The translations under genes were made by a program, and so were the position numbers. This document shows positions 40,301 through 52,060 of a stretch of DNA of 64,000 nucleotides, in pieces (the stretch's first letter is position 1; each line of letters opens with the position of its first letter). The DNA is from Onchocerca volvulus (Eukaryota; Nematoda; Chromadorea; Rhabditida; Onchocercidae). The notes below the pieces were generated by a model, which was not told the origin of the DNA, did not search any database, and saw nothing but the letters and a program-made list of their open reading frames with translations. The DNA is taken from contig HG738137.1 of the NCBI GenBank assembly GCA_000499405.2, positions 8,755,609 to 8,819,608 on the forward strand, written 5' to 3'.

Positions 40301-43300
40301 TAATTTTATTCAACAAAATTTTGCTAAGCCTTTTATACCATAATATATATATTTTTATGCCATAATACAGTATACTTTTGTTTCACAATACGGTACTCAT
40401 AAACATTGTTTTTTTTTCTTTTTTTTCTTTTTTTTTTAATGCTATTTTGAAATTGAATTTGTAGTATTTTTAGCAATATTGTAAAATACTGTTGGTTCTG
40501 TTCCAGGTTTTTTCATTATCGGTAACAAAAATTGACGCAAAGACTTTTATATACGTATAAATTTTGCTCTATTAAAAGTAAAAAAATTAAAAAAGCAAAA
40601 GAAAAGAAAAATGAATTTTTTAAAGTTTCGAAAGTATCAAAAAAAAAAAAAAAAATTATAAAATGATAGTGCAGTCACTTTCCTTTCATCATTTGTTACA
40701 GAAAAAAGGCGAAAAAAGAGAGAAATGTAAATATAATGTGACAATTATAATCTAATAAGAAGGATTATGCATATGTGACAGGTCGATCATCATCCAGTCT
40801 TAAATTCATTAAAAAGATAATAAAAATCTTTCTATCGAAAATGAAGAAGCAAAAAAAAATAACCTAAAAATCAATAAAAAAATTAATAACCAAAAAAAAA
40901 AAAGACGTTTCCATGGATGAAATAATTCATTTAATGCGGCAAATGTTTCGTCGATATTATAAAAATTTAAAATATTATTAATATATGAAAACAGCAAAAA
41001 AAAGAAAGATGAAATTTTAAGCATAATCATCAAAGGAATTGAAATAAACATATGTTTTTAAGAAATTACAAGTGATATCAAAATGATCATCATTTCCACT
41101 TTTTTAAAAAACTTTCTCTTTAATTTTTTTTTGAAAAAACTCTCCGTTTAAATTTTGAGACAACAAATAATCATGAATTTATTTATGGAGTTAATTTGAA
41201 TTAATTAGACCAAAATGATTAGAAACCCAAAATTTACGAATGATGACATCATTGCAAATATAACTCATTTGATTTTTATATTTTCTTCCAATTTTTTCTT
41301 TTCAGATATCCTAAATTTCAAGCAAAAAAAAAAGTTGAAAAACTTACCAAGCATTTTCCATCACCCTACTGCATGATAATGAAAGATAATTTTTTTTTTT
41401 TTTTTCATATTATAATTTATTAGTTGGAAAAAATTTATTTTGCAGAAATGAATAATATCATTGAGAAAATTAATTAGTAATGATAATGGTGTTAAATTTG
41501 TTGAATAACTGGAAAAATAATATTTGGTTTGTTTATCGCCTGCAAAATAAACTGAATGATGCATAATGAAAATAATGTGAAAGAATAAACAACAACAGAT
41601 GGTAAATAAACAATAAAAGTATTATATTATCGCACTGAAAATGACATTTAAAATTTCAATAAAATCTTTAAAACAGGAATTTCATTGCTGGTATTAAGTG
41701 TTTTGTCGCAGATATCAAGTTTTACAATTATTAGATGGAATTGTTTATGCTTGTCTAAATGAAACAATTTAATCATAATTAGATACTCTTTATTATTGTT
41801 ATGATATGATCCAATGAATTCACATACACATCTTAGGTTTATATATATTTAAACAAGATATGGTTTATTATAGCATATAATCTTTGTAATATAACAATAT
41901 GTAAACAAATGTATTTAGAACTGAAAATCAATACGCGATTTCAGAATTTGAAAAATGAAATACAATTAATTTTTTTTGGTGCGATGTAATTTTAGTAGAA
42001 ATTGCAGAAGATTCAAAAATAAAAATAAAAATATTTAGCGGGCAAATTATAAGCTATCAAATATTCTTTTTTTTTTTTTAATAAAAATTATATTACAAAT
42101 TAACTGGAACTGAAATATAATCAATAGGGGATTAGAGAAATTATAAGTTGCCAAATATATTTTGTTTATGATAAAAGAATTGCTGGAACAATAACAAGAA
42201 AATATATATACATCGAACTATACATAATAATATTTCCAAATAAAATTAGAACGAAAGTAATGAGGAGATAAATTTATGATTCGATGGTTGAAAAATCTTT
42301 ATGTTTTTTCTTCTCCTTAAATCATAAAAGATTGACATAATTTACAAATATACTTTCTTTAAAGATTGACATAATCTGTATAATTTAGGTTAGGAAATTC
42401 AGTTTTTATTACCATCAACATCTATGTTTTTTTTCCTTTTCTTCTTTCTTTTTTTTTTTTTTTTTTAAATTAAACTTTTTTTCATTTCATTTCATCCTAT
42501 CCATTCACATCAAACAAAAAGACATGAATTTTTATAATTGTTACATAAGGAATGTATTAAGGAAAGCAAATTTTTGTCCTAAAATCAGTAATTTAGAACA
42601 AATGAATTGTTTCCTTTTCCTTCTTCTTAAAATATATTATAAAATTATCCTAAATTTTTTTCTTTATAAAATTTTATTATTTCCCATATTTTTTCAAATT
42701 TTTCATTTAACCACTTTTCTCTCACCATTTCATTTCATTGTTTCGTAATGTTATTAATTAAGTCTTAATTGGAGAAAAATTGATAAGTGAGATGAATTCG
42801 GTTCAACTAAATTGATATTTTGGATGAAATTTCAAAATGTTTGCTATCATGCTATCTAAATATACCTTGTTTTAGTTTGTTATCTTAATGGAAAACTTTA
42901 CGATCAATTCGATGATACACCTGATAACAGAAAAATGGATAGGTGCCAAAAACAATATCATATTATCGAAAATTTCAAGTTTTGAATTAAAACTCAATTA
43001 GAATTATTTTTTTGAAAATTATGATTTGTATTGGAAGATGAAAGATTCATAAAAAAGAATAAAAACTTGGCGATATTTTGTTAGAAAAATTTAATTTCCT
43101 CTCATCTTATTCATCTTCCTCATCAGTTTTCCTAAACAGTTGGAATAATTTTAAAAAGGAATGAAGTTAATTCTAAAGTTGACTGCCAAATCTTAGTAAA
43201 ATATTATTTAAAAAAGAATAGTCGTTCATAAAATTAGCAAAAGAATTTCAAATTTGAACTGAATTATTTGGAATTTAATTCATTAAAATACCTTACGGAC

Positions 43301-44296
43301 AAACATAGGATATACAACTAACATTCAAGGAAAGATCTGCAGGGCAATTGCAATAATTAATTATCGAATTCTCTTTTCTTTAATTGTGTTTTTCACGCTT
43401 CATTAACCGATAAATATTTATGAATAAAATGAAATCTTATTTGTAGAAAATCATTCATACGAAAATTATGAAGTTGCAACTTTTGAACAGATTCTTATCG
43501 ATATATTATCACACATTAATTCATCATCCAAAAAAGAAATGGAACTATTCCATAAACTTTCGAATTATTTATCATCGTAGTTTTTTTTTTTTTTCTAAGA
43601 AAGCAAAGTATTTGAGGAAATACACTTTTTTCCGTATTTTTCAAAAGACACTTTAAATTTACCCGTATAAATTTTTGCATTGAATATTATGCTTTGATTT
43701 GGATGACTTAATTTTTCATCTTGTTAACATTTTAATGTCACTGCTTTCTTACTGCTAACATTTTGATGTCACTGATAGCTTCTTTGTTTCATTTATTTAA
43801 ATAAAACAATAGTTTTAAATTAGGTAATGAAAATGAATTTAAATGAGAAAGTGAATTTTTGGATTTAAATAAAACTTTGAAGTTGATATTTATACATAAT
43901 CAATCTGATAGTAGCTTTTGTTGATAACAGTAATCAGTACAATGATTTCCACTGAGAACTTTGTGTGATAAACCATTTTCTCTCTTGGAAGTATATAATC
44001 AGAAAAATATTTATTACTTATGCAAAAATCTACACTTCTGGCCAAGCGTTTTTTGCAATTGTTAATATTACTATTTGTGCTGCGTGAAATAATTGAAACA
44101 TTAGTAACACTAAGAGTGATAAAGATATGGTGCGATGATATGAACAGCGAATCTCTCTCAAAATTATAGATCACAGATTATAGGCTGAGAGAAATTATAG
44201 ATCTAAATGCGATTTATAATTCCGATTTTAATGTAATACATTCCAATCTAAAGAAGATGTCAAAGAAAATATCGAAGATATTGACGGTTCTAAAGA
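37373..44296. other. Gene-poor low-complexity stretch
   Basis: Nearly 7 kb without a supportable exon on either strand. A 73-codon plus-strand frame at 37447-37668 has less biased composition after residue 30 but no splice context or recognised family. Poly(A)/poly(T) tracts are frequent (38729-38740, 40410-40440, 42430-42467). It may hold the distal promoter of the secreted repeat-protein gene and of the sirtuin. Confidence 0.6.
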
Positions 44297-44309
44297 TACT
44301 GAAATTATT

Positions 44310-44641
44310 ACTACAATAATAATAACAATAACAACAGCAATAATGAAAAGGATACCAATAATAAACACAATAGCAGCAATGAAGACAATAACAATACAAT
44401 AATAATAACAACAACGACAATAACAATAATGAAAATAATGAAGACAATAACAAAAAATAATGACAACAATAGCAACAACAATAACAACAACAACAAGAAC
44501 AATAATAACAATAAAAATAGTAAAAACAATAAGGACAACAATAATAACAACAATAACAACAGCGATAACAATAACGATAACAAATCATACAACAATAACG
44601 ATAACAATAATACTAACAACGACAATAACAATAATAAAAAA
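44310..44641. repeat. Degenerate AAC/AAT (and ACG) trinucleotide microsatellite
   Basis: About 330 bases of the plus strand consist of aac, aat, aag, gac and gat triplets in imperfect order. This leaves several frames open on both strands, with Asn-, Thr- or Leu-only translations; none is a credible gene. Confidence 0.95.
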
Positions 44642-44696
44642 AAGACAGCGACAACTATTATCACTGCTTATCGCCCCCAAGAACCTTGAAAATAGA

Positions 44697-44764
44697 CACT
44701 CAAGCAAGCGAGACGTCATACACACTGAAAGTTTAAGAATAGGTTAAAGACGTTCCGTCCCACA
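44697..44764 (+). repeat. 68-bp direct repeat, copy 1
   Basis: It begins cactcaagcaagcgagacgt and ends cgttccgtcccaca. Copy 2 at 44917-44984 is identical except at two positions (44735 a/c and 44744 t/c). The spacing is exactly 220 bases. Each copy contains gagacgtcat, a near-CRE palindrome. Both lie 150-450 bases upstream of the sirtuin start. Confidence 0.95.
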
Positions 44765-44878
44765 TTTGAGGGAAAATTTCTAATTTATTTCGGTGGACTT
44801 AAACATTGTTTGGCTAGACTTATATTTTATTTAGCGTAAGATTTATACTTTATTTGGTTCATCTCACAAAAAATAGCC

Positions 44879-44884
44879 CACGTG
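44879..44884. promoter_or_regulatory. E-box CACGTG between the two 68-bp repeats
   Basis: A palindromic bHLH/bZIP-type hexamer cacgtg (within agcccacgtggagc) sits about 255 bases before the sirtuin ATG. Function is inferred only from position and word. Confidence 0.3.
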
Positions 44885-44916
44885 GAGCACACGTTCAAGT
44901 CTACATGTTTACGTGT

Positions 44917-44984
44917 CACTCAAGCAAGCGAGACGTCATACACACTGAAAGTTTACGAATAGGTCAAAGACGTTCCGTCCCACA
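44917..44984 (+). repeat. 68-bp direct repeat, copy 2
   Basis: Matches copy 1 at 66 of 68 positions. The sequence between the copies, which has an AT-rich middle, is not itself repeated. The pair may be a duplicated promoter module of the sirtuin gene or a remnant of a mobile element. Confidence 0.95.
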
Positions 44985-45139
44985 ATTCCTCTAATCATCG
45001 CTTTACCGAATATAACAGCTTCATTAGGTAGTACTCTAGACGGATAACAAGAAGAAAGTTCGTGTTTACGCTCTAAGCATTCGACGGTCGAACTACTGAA
45101 AAAAAAAAGGAAAAAAAAAAGATTTGGCTATTTTCTTAA

Positions 45140-46021
45140 ATGATGCCTTCGCTGTTCCGTTTCGTTCCTGAATGTGCTCAGCCAACTGATGGAAATATTA
45201 AGGAATTCGTGGATGTCTTAAAGACTATCAGACATTTGGTGGTAATGACCGGCGCTGGAATATCTACCGAATCCGGTATTCCGGATTATCGTTCCCCCAA
45301 AGTTGGTCAATATGCACGTACCGATCATCGTCCGGTGTTGCACGGAGATTTCATGCAATCGTTAGTTGTTCGGAAGCGTTTTTGGACCCGAAATTTCGTT
45401 GCGTGGCCACGATTTTCCGCTTCACAACCAAACGTAACGCATCAAATAATTGCCAACTGGGAAAAAAGTAAACGATTTACATGGCTAATCACACAAAACG
45501 TAGACGGATTACATACAGCAGCTGGATCGAAAATGCTAAGCGAATTGCACGGTTGCGGACGACGAGTTATTTGTATGAATTGTCATTCGCTATACGATCG
45601 GCAAATAATACAGGAATGGATTCAGAAGGCAAATCCGAATTGGTGTTTAGAAGAGATCGGAGAATTGGCACCGGATGGTGATTGTGATATTCCGGATAAA
45701 GCTGTGGATAATTTCAATCCTCCAGTATGCCCGAAATGTGGTCCTAAATCGATTCTGAAAACAGATGTCGTCTTTTTTGGTGGATTCATCGATCCGGAAA
45801 TTCAAAGCAAATGTTATGACATGGTAAAAAGTTGTGATGGTTTGCTGGTACTTGGTTCTTCGCTTACTGTCCTTTCCAGTTATCGTTATGTTCAACAAGC
45901 ATTTGAACAGTCTACACCAATTTTAATTGCCAATATTGGTCCTACTGCTGCTGATGATTTAGCTACCGTCAAGATATCCGCTAAATGTTCTGATATCATA
46001 AAACATGTCTCGAATTTGTAG
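45140..46021 (+). CDS. SIRT4: Mitochondrial-type sirtuin, SIRT4 class (intronless)
   Basis: A single open frame of 293 aa. It carries the NAD-binding GAGIST motif (residues 38-43), PDYRS, TQNVDGLH (118-125), the catalytic His137 in ELHG, zinc ligands Cys145, Cys148, Cys197 and Cys200, DVVFFG and LGSSLTV. YARTDHRP, RNFVAWP and APDGD are typical of class II sirtuins (SIRT4; C. elegans sir-2.2 and sir-2.3). SIRT4 acts in the mitochondrial matrix as an NAD-dependent lipoamidase/deacylase and ADP-ribosyltransferase on metabolic enzymes such as glutamate dehydrogenase. The N-terminus (MMPSLFRF) is short and only weakly like a targeting peptide. It is the only multi-hundred-codon gene here without introns. 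The first of two adjacent ATGs was taken. It converges with NGDN; AATAAA at 46787-46792 would give a 3' UTR of nearly 800 bases. Confidence 0.95.
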   Translation: MMPSLFRFVPECAQPTDGNIKEFVDVLKTIRHLVVMTGAGISTESGIPDYRSPKVGQYARTDHRPVLHGDFMQSLVVRKRFWTRNFVAWPRFSASQPNVTHQIIANWEKSKRFTWLITQNVDGLHTAAGSKMLSELHGCGRRVICMNCHSLYDRQIIQEWIQKANPNWCLEEIGELAPDGDCDIPDKAVDNFNPPVCPKCGPKSILKTDVVFFGGFIDPEIQSKCYDMVKSCDGLLVLGSSLTVLSSYRYVQQAFEQSTPILIANIGPTAADDLATVKISAKCSDIIKHVSNL

Positions 46022-46870
46022 ATTTTCATGAAAATATATGATTAATTTCAAAACGATCAGCAGAAAATTGGTGAGTTCTAAAATTATTTTCTAGAAATAC
46101 AATTCGTTTCGAGATTATCTTTCAGAAATAATATTAATTTTAAAATTCATACAGTAAAATTTTAGATAATTTAGCATTTGGGCATAAAATTTGGATGAAA
46201 ATAATGCAGTTTACTGAAAATTTTTTTAATTCGATAAAATAATGGAACGTAGCATGCTCTCTTTTACATGTATATTTCCGAAATATATTCGATATACATC
46301 GAAATATATTCCAAAAATTTTTTCATGTTCTCTCAGAGATTTACTAAGTCGCAGTTATAATTCGGAAAGCTCATTTTCAAACTTTTTTTTTCCTGAAATT
46401 TCAAGAATCTTTGGTGACATCCAATATGAATGAAAGATAGTAGTGCTTCCTACCGACGTAATAGTAATAATGATACTTTCACAAAATGCCATAAAAAAGA
46501 ACTTCCAATAATTTTTGATTAGCAAAAAGTATCATCCTATTATTTCAGATTATTGGATCTAATTAGCATACTTGACCTATTATAAAATACGCAGTAGCTT
46601 GAAGCATCCTTTATTATTATATACCAATTAGTTAACGTAGTGTTTAATTCAAGTTATTAAACTACGCAAGTCAGATATCTGTTGCATTATTATTATAGTT
46701 AGTGCGAGAAATTAATATACTGTTAAATTGTAAATATCATAATTATTAATGCTTGTATAAAATGATTGAATTATTTTACTTGCCTCAATAAACTGTCAAA
46801 CAACGAACAAAAAGTTATTACAACAATTATCATATTATGCGAATTATGAAAATTTATCAAGCATATTTCA
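46022..46870. other. Convergent 3' region between sirtuin and NGDN
   Basis: No exon seen. AATAAA on the plus strand at 46787-46792 and its minus-strand counterpart (tttatt at 46610-46615) are candidate polyadenylation signals. If both are used, the two 3' UTRs overlap by roughly 180 bases. Confidence 0.5.
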
Positions 46871-48594
46871 TTATTTTTTCCTGGATTTGCTTTTTCCCTG
46901 CAAAAAAAAGAAAGCAGTAAATGAAAATACAAAGAGAAGAACTGTTTAAACTAACTGCATGATATAAAGTAAGCACAGAAATGCAATAAAATTAGTAATA
47001 ATAAAATTGGTTATATTTTGCAATATCAACTACAACTTGGAAGTGACTCTGCATACTTTTGTCACCGAAGTTTAAAAATTTTGCTTCAACTTCCATTCTA
47101 AAAAGCTTTCAAAAGCCTATGTGGAAAAAATATAAAATGTTTCTCTTCTTTCCGGAAACATGTAAAACTTTAAGCAATTCGTCATTTTACCTTTTTTCCT
47201 TTCGCAAGTTGTTTTTTGGCAAATTTCCTATTCTTTCCTATTTTGCGTTTTCGACCAGCACCATGACTTGCTGTATTATCACTACCTTTTTCGATGTCTT
47301 TCATTGCCATATAACTACCAAAATGAAGTAATTCATCTAGAATATCTTGTCGATTTTGAATTTTCTTATTGTGCTTCTCCTTTTTTGTCATTTGCAAACG
47401 AATGAGATAATCCTCTTCATATCTGAAATAAATACAAACAGAAATTTATGAAACTATAGATGAATATGAATGCCGCAAAATAAGTAAGACCCAGCTTCAA
47501 AAACTAATAACTTCAATATGACATAGATAAATTCGAACATCTTCAAAATTCGATGAAGTTCAAAAGTGAAAAGTTGGAGAGTGAGTTTTGAAGGTGAAAA
47601 AAGAAAAATTTTAGCAAACAAATCACTCAAATTCATAAGTAAATACAAAATGAAAAAGCAGCAAAAAAATACAAACTCACTTTCGCTTCTCAATATCTTC
47701 CTGCTTTTTCCTCTTCACTATACTATCATCCTAAAAACATTGAAGTTTTATACGTTTTTGAAATTATTTTGACCTGATATATACTTGTTTTATTTCTTGC
47801 TGACGAGCTTCTCTGTTTTATTAAACGTCCTCTTAACAATCTGAGTAAAGAAAAAAAAAGAGTCAGTGCTACGGAAATGCACTACAAAAAACTGAAAGAT
47901 GACCATCATTCTGATAGGAAGATTTTTTCATTGTTGCGAGGAGTTCACAAAAACATACATTAGCTCAAGTTTGAGTCATTCGACACTGATTCGAAGTTAA
48001 TCAAGCTGAATTGGTAATATTAGATTAAAAGCTATTAGACATCAGTACCTGAAACTCTTCCGGAGCTTCACTATACTGTGCTCTTAAATCTTGTATCAAA
48101 CTACTTTGTAATGCTCGCCGTCTTGCTCGTTGTATTTTTCGTTCTTCCATTTCTTCTTCATCTTCTGTAATTTACATAATATCTGCATTATCAGAAATCG
48201 AAATAACAATTAAAATTTTTTTTTCAATTTTTGGATTCATTAAGTAATATTAAGAATACAACTGAAATAAAATGATCCTTTGAAGAATGACAAATATTAT
48301 TACCATTGTAATGTACAGCCATAAGTTTTGGTGGAACGTATTTTTTGGATTTCGCTTTCGAAGCATTTTCATCACTACCATCATCTTCTGATTCCAGTTC
48401 TTCACTTTCATCATCCACTTTCAGTCGATCTGGATGTGGCCGCAATGTCTGCAAAAAAACAGTTAGCTGCACCATAGGAATATTTGAAATACTTACTAAA
48501 TTATTTAATTACGCCAGTAGTACGAAAAAATGAAAAATTCTGTTGAATTTGTTGCCGAAAAAATAGGTTACTTCAGGATACATATAGATTTCAA

Positions 48595-48656
<62 letters not shown>

Positions 48657-49473
48657 AAGAAAAACGACATACTTTTACATTAGTGCTTGCTGTGTCAGAT
48701 GTGAGTAAAATTAGTTTTTCAACATAGCTTTTCATTCTGTGTTCAATGGGACGAATTCGTTCCAAAATCTACAACACTGCCATAAAACTATGCAATTTTT
48801 AAAACATTAAACAATTTCAGGATAATTCTGAAATTAAAATTAGAACAAATTCGAAATAGACGACGAAAAGCAAATCGATTGAATAATGAAAGCAAGAAAT
48901 TCAGAAAATTTACCGTCCTCAAATAAACCAAACGTTCAATGGCTGGATCACCCTGTATACTGTTTCCATTACTCATTTGATACATCAAATAAATCAAATC
49001 ACGCGTGTATGCAAGCAAATCACGATTTTTCACTTCATAAAGCGATATTCCCTGTAGGAAATTAGTAAATGAATAAATATACAAATTATTATACAAAAAA
49101 ATCCCTGGAAATAGATTGAAAAATAGAAAATTTAATCTGTTTAAAACAGGAAAATTGCTAAGAAACAAATCCTTCATTTGAAAATTTTTGACTGAAATAG
49201 TTAATCGGAAAATTTCTTCGAAAATAATTTAGCTAAAAATAGGATACGCATAATTAATAAAGACGCTAGCGGTAAAAAGGAAATCTAATTATATCAGTAA
49301 TGAATGACATTGATCAAAATAATAAATAAATGCTTGTAAGTAATTCATACATCCCGTTCTTCTTCTTTCTGAAGTTGAACATAAAATTGCTTGGCTACAT
49401 TCAGCAATTCAGTTGATGTTTTCGCGCAATCCGCAACAACACCCGCGTAACATTGCTGTTCTTCTTCCGACAT
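46871..49473 (-). CDS. NGDN: Neuroguidin / Lcp5 family nucleolar protein
   Basis: Eight exons with consistent phases: 49473-49351, 49051-48914, 48768-48673, 48448-48304, 48164-48049, 47730-47681, 47422-47191, 46897-46871, giving 308 aa (human 315). The Sas10/Utp3/C1D domain covers about residues 1-120 (LLAYTRDLIYLMYQMS, RIRPIEHRMKSYVEKLI). It is followed by LRPHPDRL, an acidic Ser/Glu stretch, KKYVPPKLMAVHYN, RARRRALQSSLI, YSEAPEEF, YEEDYLIRLQMTKKEK and a Lys/Arg-rich tail, in the same order as in NGDN. Lcp5/NGDN is part of the small-subunit processome for 18S rRNA maturation; vertebrate NGDN is also described as an eIF4E-binding translational regulator. The ATG lies one base after ttctgcag, a likely trans-splice acceptor. 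A 59-base poly(A) (sense: poly(T)) lies in intron 3. Confidence 0.94.
48596..48654. repeat. Uninterrupted A59 homopolymer in NGDN intron 3
   Basis: Fifty-nine consecutive A on the plus strand (T on the gene's sense strand). It starts about 18 bases inside the intron after the 48673 donor. Its length in the assembly is likely to be imprecise. Confidence 0.9.
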
Positions 49474-49831
49474 TCTGCAGAACTGACTGAATATTGAAAT
49501 AAAAAGGCAGTAATACTTCCAATCATTCACTTTCAAAATAAGTGCGAGAAACGGACAAAAAAGTCTGACTAATCAACGACCTCGTTATTTTTATATTTTT
49601 AATCAACAATAAGTCACTTCTCAAAAACAACAACAATACCCTGAATGACATAGGAAGCTATGTTATGGTTTGACGTTGTCATATACGATGAATACTCTTC
49701 TAACAATAGCCTTCATTTTAATGTGTTCAAATGTTTCCCCACCAAATTTGTTACTTCTAATCTGATAAAATTTAAAAAGGTCAGAAAATTTAAACAGAAG
49801 AATTGTTTTGATATCAAGTTCATCGATAGAA

Positions 49832-49866
<35 letters not shown>

Positions 49867-50850
49867 GATGGATATGTAAATATATATAGAAAAAAAATAT
49901 AGGCATATAAAGAAAAAAAAATATATACATATGTAGAAAAAATATACATAGAAGAAAAATAGATATAAATTAAAAAATATAGATGGCCAAAAATCATGTT
50001 CAAAACCATGTTTAATTCATTAAATTACAATTTGTTTATGAAAAGCAGTTGTTCCGGATAAATTATCGAGTTTTTCCTCCTCGAAATAATTTCAAATGAT
50101 TTCATAAACAATTTTTTAAATAATTATAAACGTTTTTCAAATGACGAGATAAAATCAACATAAATAGGCAGTTTTCTCATTGTGTAACTCGGATTTTACA
50201 AAATAACTATTTCCGGATCCAACTAATATTTTGCCTAAAGTACAACTAGTAAAATATTATTCAGCGCAATATTGCTGTTGGTAAAAAGATAACTGGACTA
50301 TTCTATGTAACTCATTACAATTCAAGGACACATGCTAATAATCAATATTTGTAGCATAATAATCATAACTCAAAATAGCGTTGATAAAACAAAAATAATA
50401 AATTACAATCACTTCGTTTCTCCGATCTACAATATCCGGAGGCAACAGAAAATGAACCAAAATCAAAATTTAATCGACTTCATCCCTTGAAATATCGCAC
50501 AGTTACAAGCTTTTAACAACGGGGAATTTTTTGACTTTTTCTTTTCTTTTACTCTATTTTTTTCATTCCAAAAATTGAAGGTTATCGATTCATAAATGAT
50601 AGGTTTGAGGTTTAAAAAAAAAAAAAAAGCTCAGTTAACAGGTTGAAAAAAACGAATTTTCCAGAAACCGGAATTTTCACACCAATGGGAAGATTAAGTG
50701 AATGTAACACCATAATCCGCTTCGCATTCAACAGATATTGATAGAAGATTTTGTTCAGAAAACAATTGCCTGAACATCCAGGAAGTATTACATTGAAATA
50801 AGCGGATAGTTTGGTATCTTAATCAGTAATCAATAAATAATGCAATGTAA
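49474..50850. other. Spacer between NGDN and the C/EBP-like gene, with (AT)n tract
   Basis: No supportable exon. A perfect AT dinucleotide tract lies at about 49835-49862, followed by purine-rich ata/gaaaaa repeats to about 49980. The two flanking genes share a strand; 1.4 kb is too long to suggest an operon by itself. Confidence 0.6.
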
Positions 50851-52060
50851 TCAGATACTTTCGCTGTGGCTACATCCTGGTTTCTCATTACTCGTGCTTG
50901 CTTCATTTTTCCCCTCATTCGCATTCGATTTCGACCGGCTATTGGTTGCATAAGCAACAAACATTTCTTTTAGAAAAGACAATTCTTTCTGAAGCCCTTC
51001 AACCTAGAATAAGATAACAGTAACATTGCAAGGATTGTAGGAAAAATGGCAGCGCAGAAAATAACCAGTAAAAAAGGGAAACAGCATAAAATGTTTAATA
51101 AGTTCTGAAAGAGATGTAAAAATGAAAAATCAAAATGCGGAAAGTCACAAAATTAACTAACAATTCCAATGTTATAATTTCGAAAATGACTTCAATATTT
51201 TCCTAAAGTATTTAGAAATTTTCATATAAAGTTTTTAGTAGCAATTTCTTCTAAGTTGCTCAATAACCAAACAATATGTCTTAGATTTAGAAATAAACAG
51301 CAACCTTTTTTTCCAGTTCAACATTTTCCTTCCTCAAATGTTCCACTCGCAATATTGTATCTGTTTCTTCTCGACGTTTCTTTTGGCGAGTTCTATAAAA
51401 CTAAAACTAATTTTCTTGAAACAAAACACCTATCTGCTAATAACAAAATTTACTGTACAATAAAAGAAGCTCAAAGTTTCAGTGGTTCAAAATAATTCTT
51501 GAAAACAAGTTTATAATGTGAACAGAACATACGTATGATATTTCAAATTTCCGGACTAATCATATGGAATTCCAATTCAGAAAAAATTTCTCAACTATAT
51601 CAAGCTAAACTTTCGCAGAACAATGACCAACAATTCAAAGTGATTTCAAAAACTGACCAAAATTAGTAAAAGTTAAATAATCTATCTGTTTAAACAACAA
51701 ACTCTTGAAAAAACAATGTTTAGTTGTATGACCATAAGAAAAATAATATAAACCATTACCAACAGTCAAAAAACAAAAATCAATCTGAGCTATAATATTC
51801 AAAACAATCTTCTAGGCATACTTCTCAATTTAAGCACAAAATCCAGAAAAAATCATAGTAAAAAAACTAACATGAAGAACAAAAGATAAAACCTTAGAAT
51901 TTGAAGAAACAACTGAATGAGTATAGAAGAAAATAAACCTGTTTACAGCATCATTATTCCGTTTTCTTTTCAGAATATATTCTTCGTCATTCAATTTCTC
52001 ATCATCATTTACAACACGTTTTCGCGTGGTACCACGCTGAGATGGATCGGCTGGTACCAT
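50851..52060 (-). CDS. C/EBP-gamma-like bZIP transcription factor
   Basis: Three exons with consistent phases (52060-51939, 51392-51305, 51003-50851) encode 120 aa. The basic region (KRKRNNDAVNRTRQKKRR, about residues 34-51) has the N-N-x-A-V-x-x-T/S-R signature of C/EBP proteins. It is followed by a leucine zipper with heptads at about residues 59-86 (ILRVEHLRKENVELEKKVEGL) and ELSFLKEMF, which match the C/EBP-gamma zipper end. The N-terminus is short and has no activation domain, as in C/EBP-gamma, which acts mainly as a heterodimer partner, for example with ATF4 in stress responses; C. elegans cebp-2 is the likely counterpart. The C-terminal 30 residues are Ser/Asn/Glu-rich. It is arranged head-to-head with the methyltransferase gene about 730 bases away. 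Confidence 0.9.

Noticed and set aside
44214..44747. Four overlapping frames rich in Leu, Asn, Thr or Cys/Tyr
   Set aside because: All derive from the AAC/AAT trinucleotide tract; no homology, no splice sites.
47780..47836. Exon-like segment between NGDN exons 5 and 6
   Set aside because: Inclusion from the phase-0 donor at 48049 reaches a stop codon; direct joining to 47730 keeps the frame and the family alignment.
48530..48765. Frames coding poly-Lys or poly-Phe
   Set aside because: Translation of the A59 tract in an NGDN intron.
49660..50009. Frames rich in Tyr/Ile alternation
   Set aside because: Translation of the AT dinucleotide microsatellite and its purine-rich flank.
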